A stretch of DNA of 16,989 bases. Source: JBOHPP01 sp050731755. GTDB lineage: Bacteria; Methylomirabilota; Methylomirabilia; Rokubacteriales; CSP1-6. The stretch lies in the NCBI GenBank assembly GCA_050731755.1, contig JBOHPP010000253.1, forward strand, positions 1 to 16,989. The letters are read 5' to 3'. Position 1 is the first letter of the stretch; the number at the start of each line of letters is the position of its first letter. Under the pieces are notes generated by a model that saw only the letters and a program-made list of their open reading frames with translations, searched no databases and was not told the DNA's origin. A program made the translations under genes and the position numbers. This document shows positions 13,146-16,989 of the stretch, piece by piece.

Positions 13146-14972
13146 ATGCGACTGGCGCTGCTGAAGCGGCTGCTGGTGGGCCGGCCGATGCCTCTCGCGC
13201 AGGCCCGCCACGAGAGACTCGGCAAGGCGGTGGCGCTGGCCGTGTTCGCCTCCGACCCGCTGTCGTCCGTCGCCTACGCCACCGAAGAGATCCTTTACGT
13301 CCTCGTGCTGGCCGGCCCGCTCGCCCTCAGTTACTCGCTACCGATCAGCGTCGGCATTGCCGCCCTGATCCTCATCGTCGTCGCCTCCTACCGTCAAACG
13401 ATTCGGGCCTACCCCCACGGAGGCGGCGCCTACATCGTCACCAAGGACAACTTGGGAGTGCTGCCGTCCCTGTCCGCCGCCGGCGCACTCCTCATCGATT
13501 ACGTGCTGACGGTCGCCGTGTCGGTCGCCGCTGGCATCGCCGCCGTCACCTCGGCCGTGCCGGCGCTGCTGCCGTACCGGACCTGGCTCTGCGTTGCCAC
13601 GATCGCGGTCATCGCCATCGCCAACCTGCGCGGGGTTCGCGAGTCGGGCAAGCTCTTCGCCGCCCCGACCTACCTCTTCGTCTTCAGCATCCTCGCCATG
13701 ATCGGCTACGGCGTCGTTGGCACCTCGTTGGGCCTGCTGGCCGAGGCGCCTTACGAGCCGCACCCACCCGGCCTGGAGGCGATCGGGCTGTTTCTGCTCC
13801 TGCGCGCGTTCTCCGCGGGCTGCACGGCCCTCACCGGCATCGAGGCTGTCTCCGACGGCATCCCGGCGTTCAAGCCGCCGGAGGCCCACAACGCCCGCAT
13901 CGTGATGGCGTGGCTGGGCGCCATCTCCGTCACGATGTTCCTCGGCATCACCTATCTGGCCTACGACTTCGGCGTGCTGCCCGGGGGGAACGAGACGGTC
14001 GTGTCCAAAATCGCGCGGCGGACGTTCGGGGGCGGCCTCCTCTACTACGAGATCCAGGCCGTCACCATGCTGATCCTCCTGCTCGCCGCCAACACCGCGT
14101 TCGCCGACTTCCCGCGGCTGTCGTTCTTCCTGGCCCGCGACCGCTTCATGCCCCGGCAGTTCGGCAACCAGGGCGATCGGCTCGTGTTCTCCAACGGGAT
14201 CCTGATCCTCAGCGGCTTCGCCATCCTGCTGATCGTCGCCTTCGAAGGTGACACTCACGCGCTGCTGCCCCTCTATGCCATCGGAGTCTTCATCTCCTTC
14301 ACGCTCTCGCAAGGCAGCATGGTCCGGCGCTGGCTGCGGCTCCGGGAGGCCGGCTGGCACTGGCGCCTGTGGATCAGCGCGATCGGCTCGGCCGTGACCG
14401 GGATCGTCCTGGTGACCCTGACCGTGACCAAGTTCAGCGAAGGCGCCTGGATCGTCGTGCTGGTCATCCCCATCCTGGTCGTGGCGTTCCTCACCATGCA
14501 CCGGCACTACGAGGGCGTGGCCGAGGAGCTGTCCCTGGAAGGCTACGAGGGTCCGCCGCAGTTCCGGCACACGGTGCTCGTGCTGATCGGCGACGTCCAC
14601 CGCGGCGTCGTCCGCGCCGTGCAATACGCGAAGACGCTAGCGCCCACCGCCGCCGTCCGTGCCGTCTTCATCGAGACCGACCCCGCCCGCACCTCCAAGC
14701 TCGAGGAGAAATGGGCCAGGTGGGGGCTCGGCGTCCCCCTGGTCGTGCTCACCTCGCCCTACCGCTCGCTGCTGCGCCCGCTGCTCGACTATCTCGACCA
14801 GATTCAGAGCCGGGGCGATGATCAGATGGTCACCATCATCCTGCCCGAGTTCCTGCCGCGGAAGTGGTGGCAGCACGTTCTCCATAACCAGACCGCGCTC
14901 CTCGTCAAGGGAGCTCTGCTGTTCCGGAAGAACACCGTCGTCGCCGACGTGCCCTTCCTCCTGAAGCGCTAG
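13146..14972 (+). CDS. KimA-type (KUP/APC superfamily) potassium importer
   Basis: Inner-membrane permease of 608 residues, the length of Bacillus KimA (YdaO), a proton-coupled high-affinity K+ importer. The membrane part (about 28-450) shows FASDPLSSVAYATEEIL (34-50), YRQTIRAYPHGGGAYIVTKD (82-101), LLIDYVLTVAVSVAAG (115-130) and TGIEAVSDGIPAFKPPEA (230-247). Asp37, Tyr44, Asp118, Thr122, Ser126, Glu233 and Tyr377 stand where KimA has its K+-site and gating residues (numbering from memory, offset 0-1). The cytosolic tail (about 455-608) resembles the KimA C-terminal domain. Many entries would call this simply an APC amino-acid permease; the ion-site residues favour K+. ATG 13146 has no clear Shine-Dalgarno. 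It sits beside kdpDE and the kdp deletion scar, which strengthens a K+ role. Confidence 0.85.
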   Translation: MRLALLKRLLVGRPMPLAQARHERLGKAVALAVFASDPLSSVAYATEEILYVLVLAGPLALSYSLPISVGIAALILIVVASYRQTIRAYPHGGGAYIVTKDNLGVLPSLSAAGALLIDYVLTVAVSVAAGIAAVTSAVPALLPYRTWLCVATIAVIAIANLRGVRESGKLFAAPTYLFVFSILAMIGYGVVGTSLGLLAEAPYEPHPPGLEAIGLFLLLRAFSAGCTALTGIEAVSDGIPAFKPPEAHNARIVMAWLGAISVTMFLGITYLAYDFGVLPGGNETVVSKIARRTFGGGLLYYEIQAVTMLILLLAANTAFADFPRLSFFLARDRFMPRQFGNQGDRLVFSNGILILSGFAILLIVAFEGDTHALLPLYAIGVFISFTLSQGSMVRRWLRLREAGWHWRLWISAIGSAVTGIVLVTLTVTKFSEGAWIVVLVIPILVVAFLTMHRHYEGVAEELSLEGYEGPPQFRHTVLVLIGDVHRGVVRAVQYAKTLAPTAAVRAVFIETDPARTSKLEEKWARWGLGVPLVVLTSPYRSLLRPLLDYLDQIQSRGDDQMVTIILPEFLPRKWWQHVLHNQTALLVKGALLFRKNTVVADVPFLLKR

Positions 14973-15024
14973 CGGCGGCCCGCCCCCCGCCCCAATCCGG
15001 CTCCCCCGCCGTCCCCGCGTCGAG

Positions 15025-15030
15025 TATGAT
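15025..15030 (+). promoter_or_regulatory. Possible -10 element before the fused beta-oxidation gene
   Basis: TATGAT stands 33 bp before ATG 15064 in otherwise very GC-rich sequence. No recognisable -35 hexamer lies at 16-18 bp spacing. If used, the leader would be about 27 bases. Confidence 0.35.
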
Positions 15031-15063
15031 TGGGCCACTTCGCCGCCGACACGAGGAGCCCCC

Positions 15064-16989
<1,926 letters not shown>

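Noticed and set aside
13338..14624. 428-codon minus-strand open frame opposite the KimA-like gene
   Set aside because: Shadow of a membrane-protein gene, rich in Asp, Gly, Glu and Gln as expected from the reverse of hydrophobic codons.

Overview
The window is about 70% G+C, densely packed and bacterial. The gene set (KdpDE, a KimA-type K+ permease, a fused enoyl-CoA hydratase/3-hydroxyacyl-CoA dehydrogenase, a metal-dependent amidohydrolase and several small conserved unknowns) fits a soil bacterium of the Rokubacteria/Methylomirabilota or high-GC deltaproteobacterial kind. That placement is inference from composition and protein flavour; no rRNA or other marker gene is present. I saw no tRNA, CRISPR array or insertion sequence, and there is no gene-free stretch over 300 bases.

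Left part (1-5762): a truncated NYN/PIN-like nuclease gene (minus) diverges from an orphan MurC/Mpl-like Mur ligase (plus). The ligase converges, with a 15-bp overlap, on a group II PLP amino-acid decarboxylase. That decarboxylase has Phe where DOPA decarboxylase has its catalytic-loop Tyr, which suggests an aldehyde-forming enzyme. Upstream of it is a decayed toxin-antitoxin locus: an intact BrnA-like antitoxin preceded by a brnT toxin pseudogene carrying a frameshift and an internal deletion. Three small plus-strand genes follow: a 15-residue-repeat solenoid protein with a C-terminal membrane anchor, a conserved unknown, and an SRPBCC-like protein.

Middle part (5836-8792): an amidohydrolase-2 family enzyme, a DinB-like protein convergent with it, and an MFS transporter that may be the last gene of the kdpDE transcription unit.

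Potassium region (8814-14972): kdpE and kdpD overlap by 8 bp on the minus strand. Divergent from kdpD, where kdpFABC would normally lie, there is only a scar: a 30-codon leader membrane ORF, the first ten or so codons of kdpF, then directly the last ~65 codons of kdpC out of frame. All of kdpA and kdpB is gone. Four 11-bp direct-repeat units in front of the scar look like the surviving KdpE operator. Beyond the scar lie a small two-TM protein gene (minus) and an intact KimA-type K+ importer gene (plus). The likely story is that the Kdp pump was lost, its two-component sensor was kept, and K+ uptake now depends on the KimA-like permease, possibly under KdpE control.

Right end (15064-16989): a bifunctional beta-oxidation protein (enoyl-CoA hydratase plus 3-hydroxyacyl-CoA dehydrogenase), cut by the window edge.
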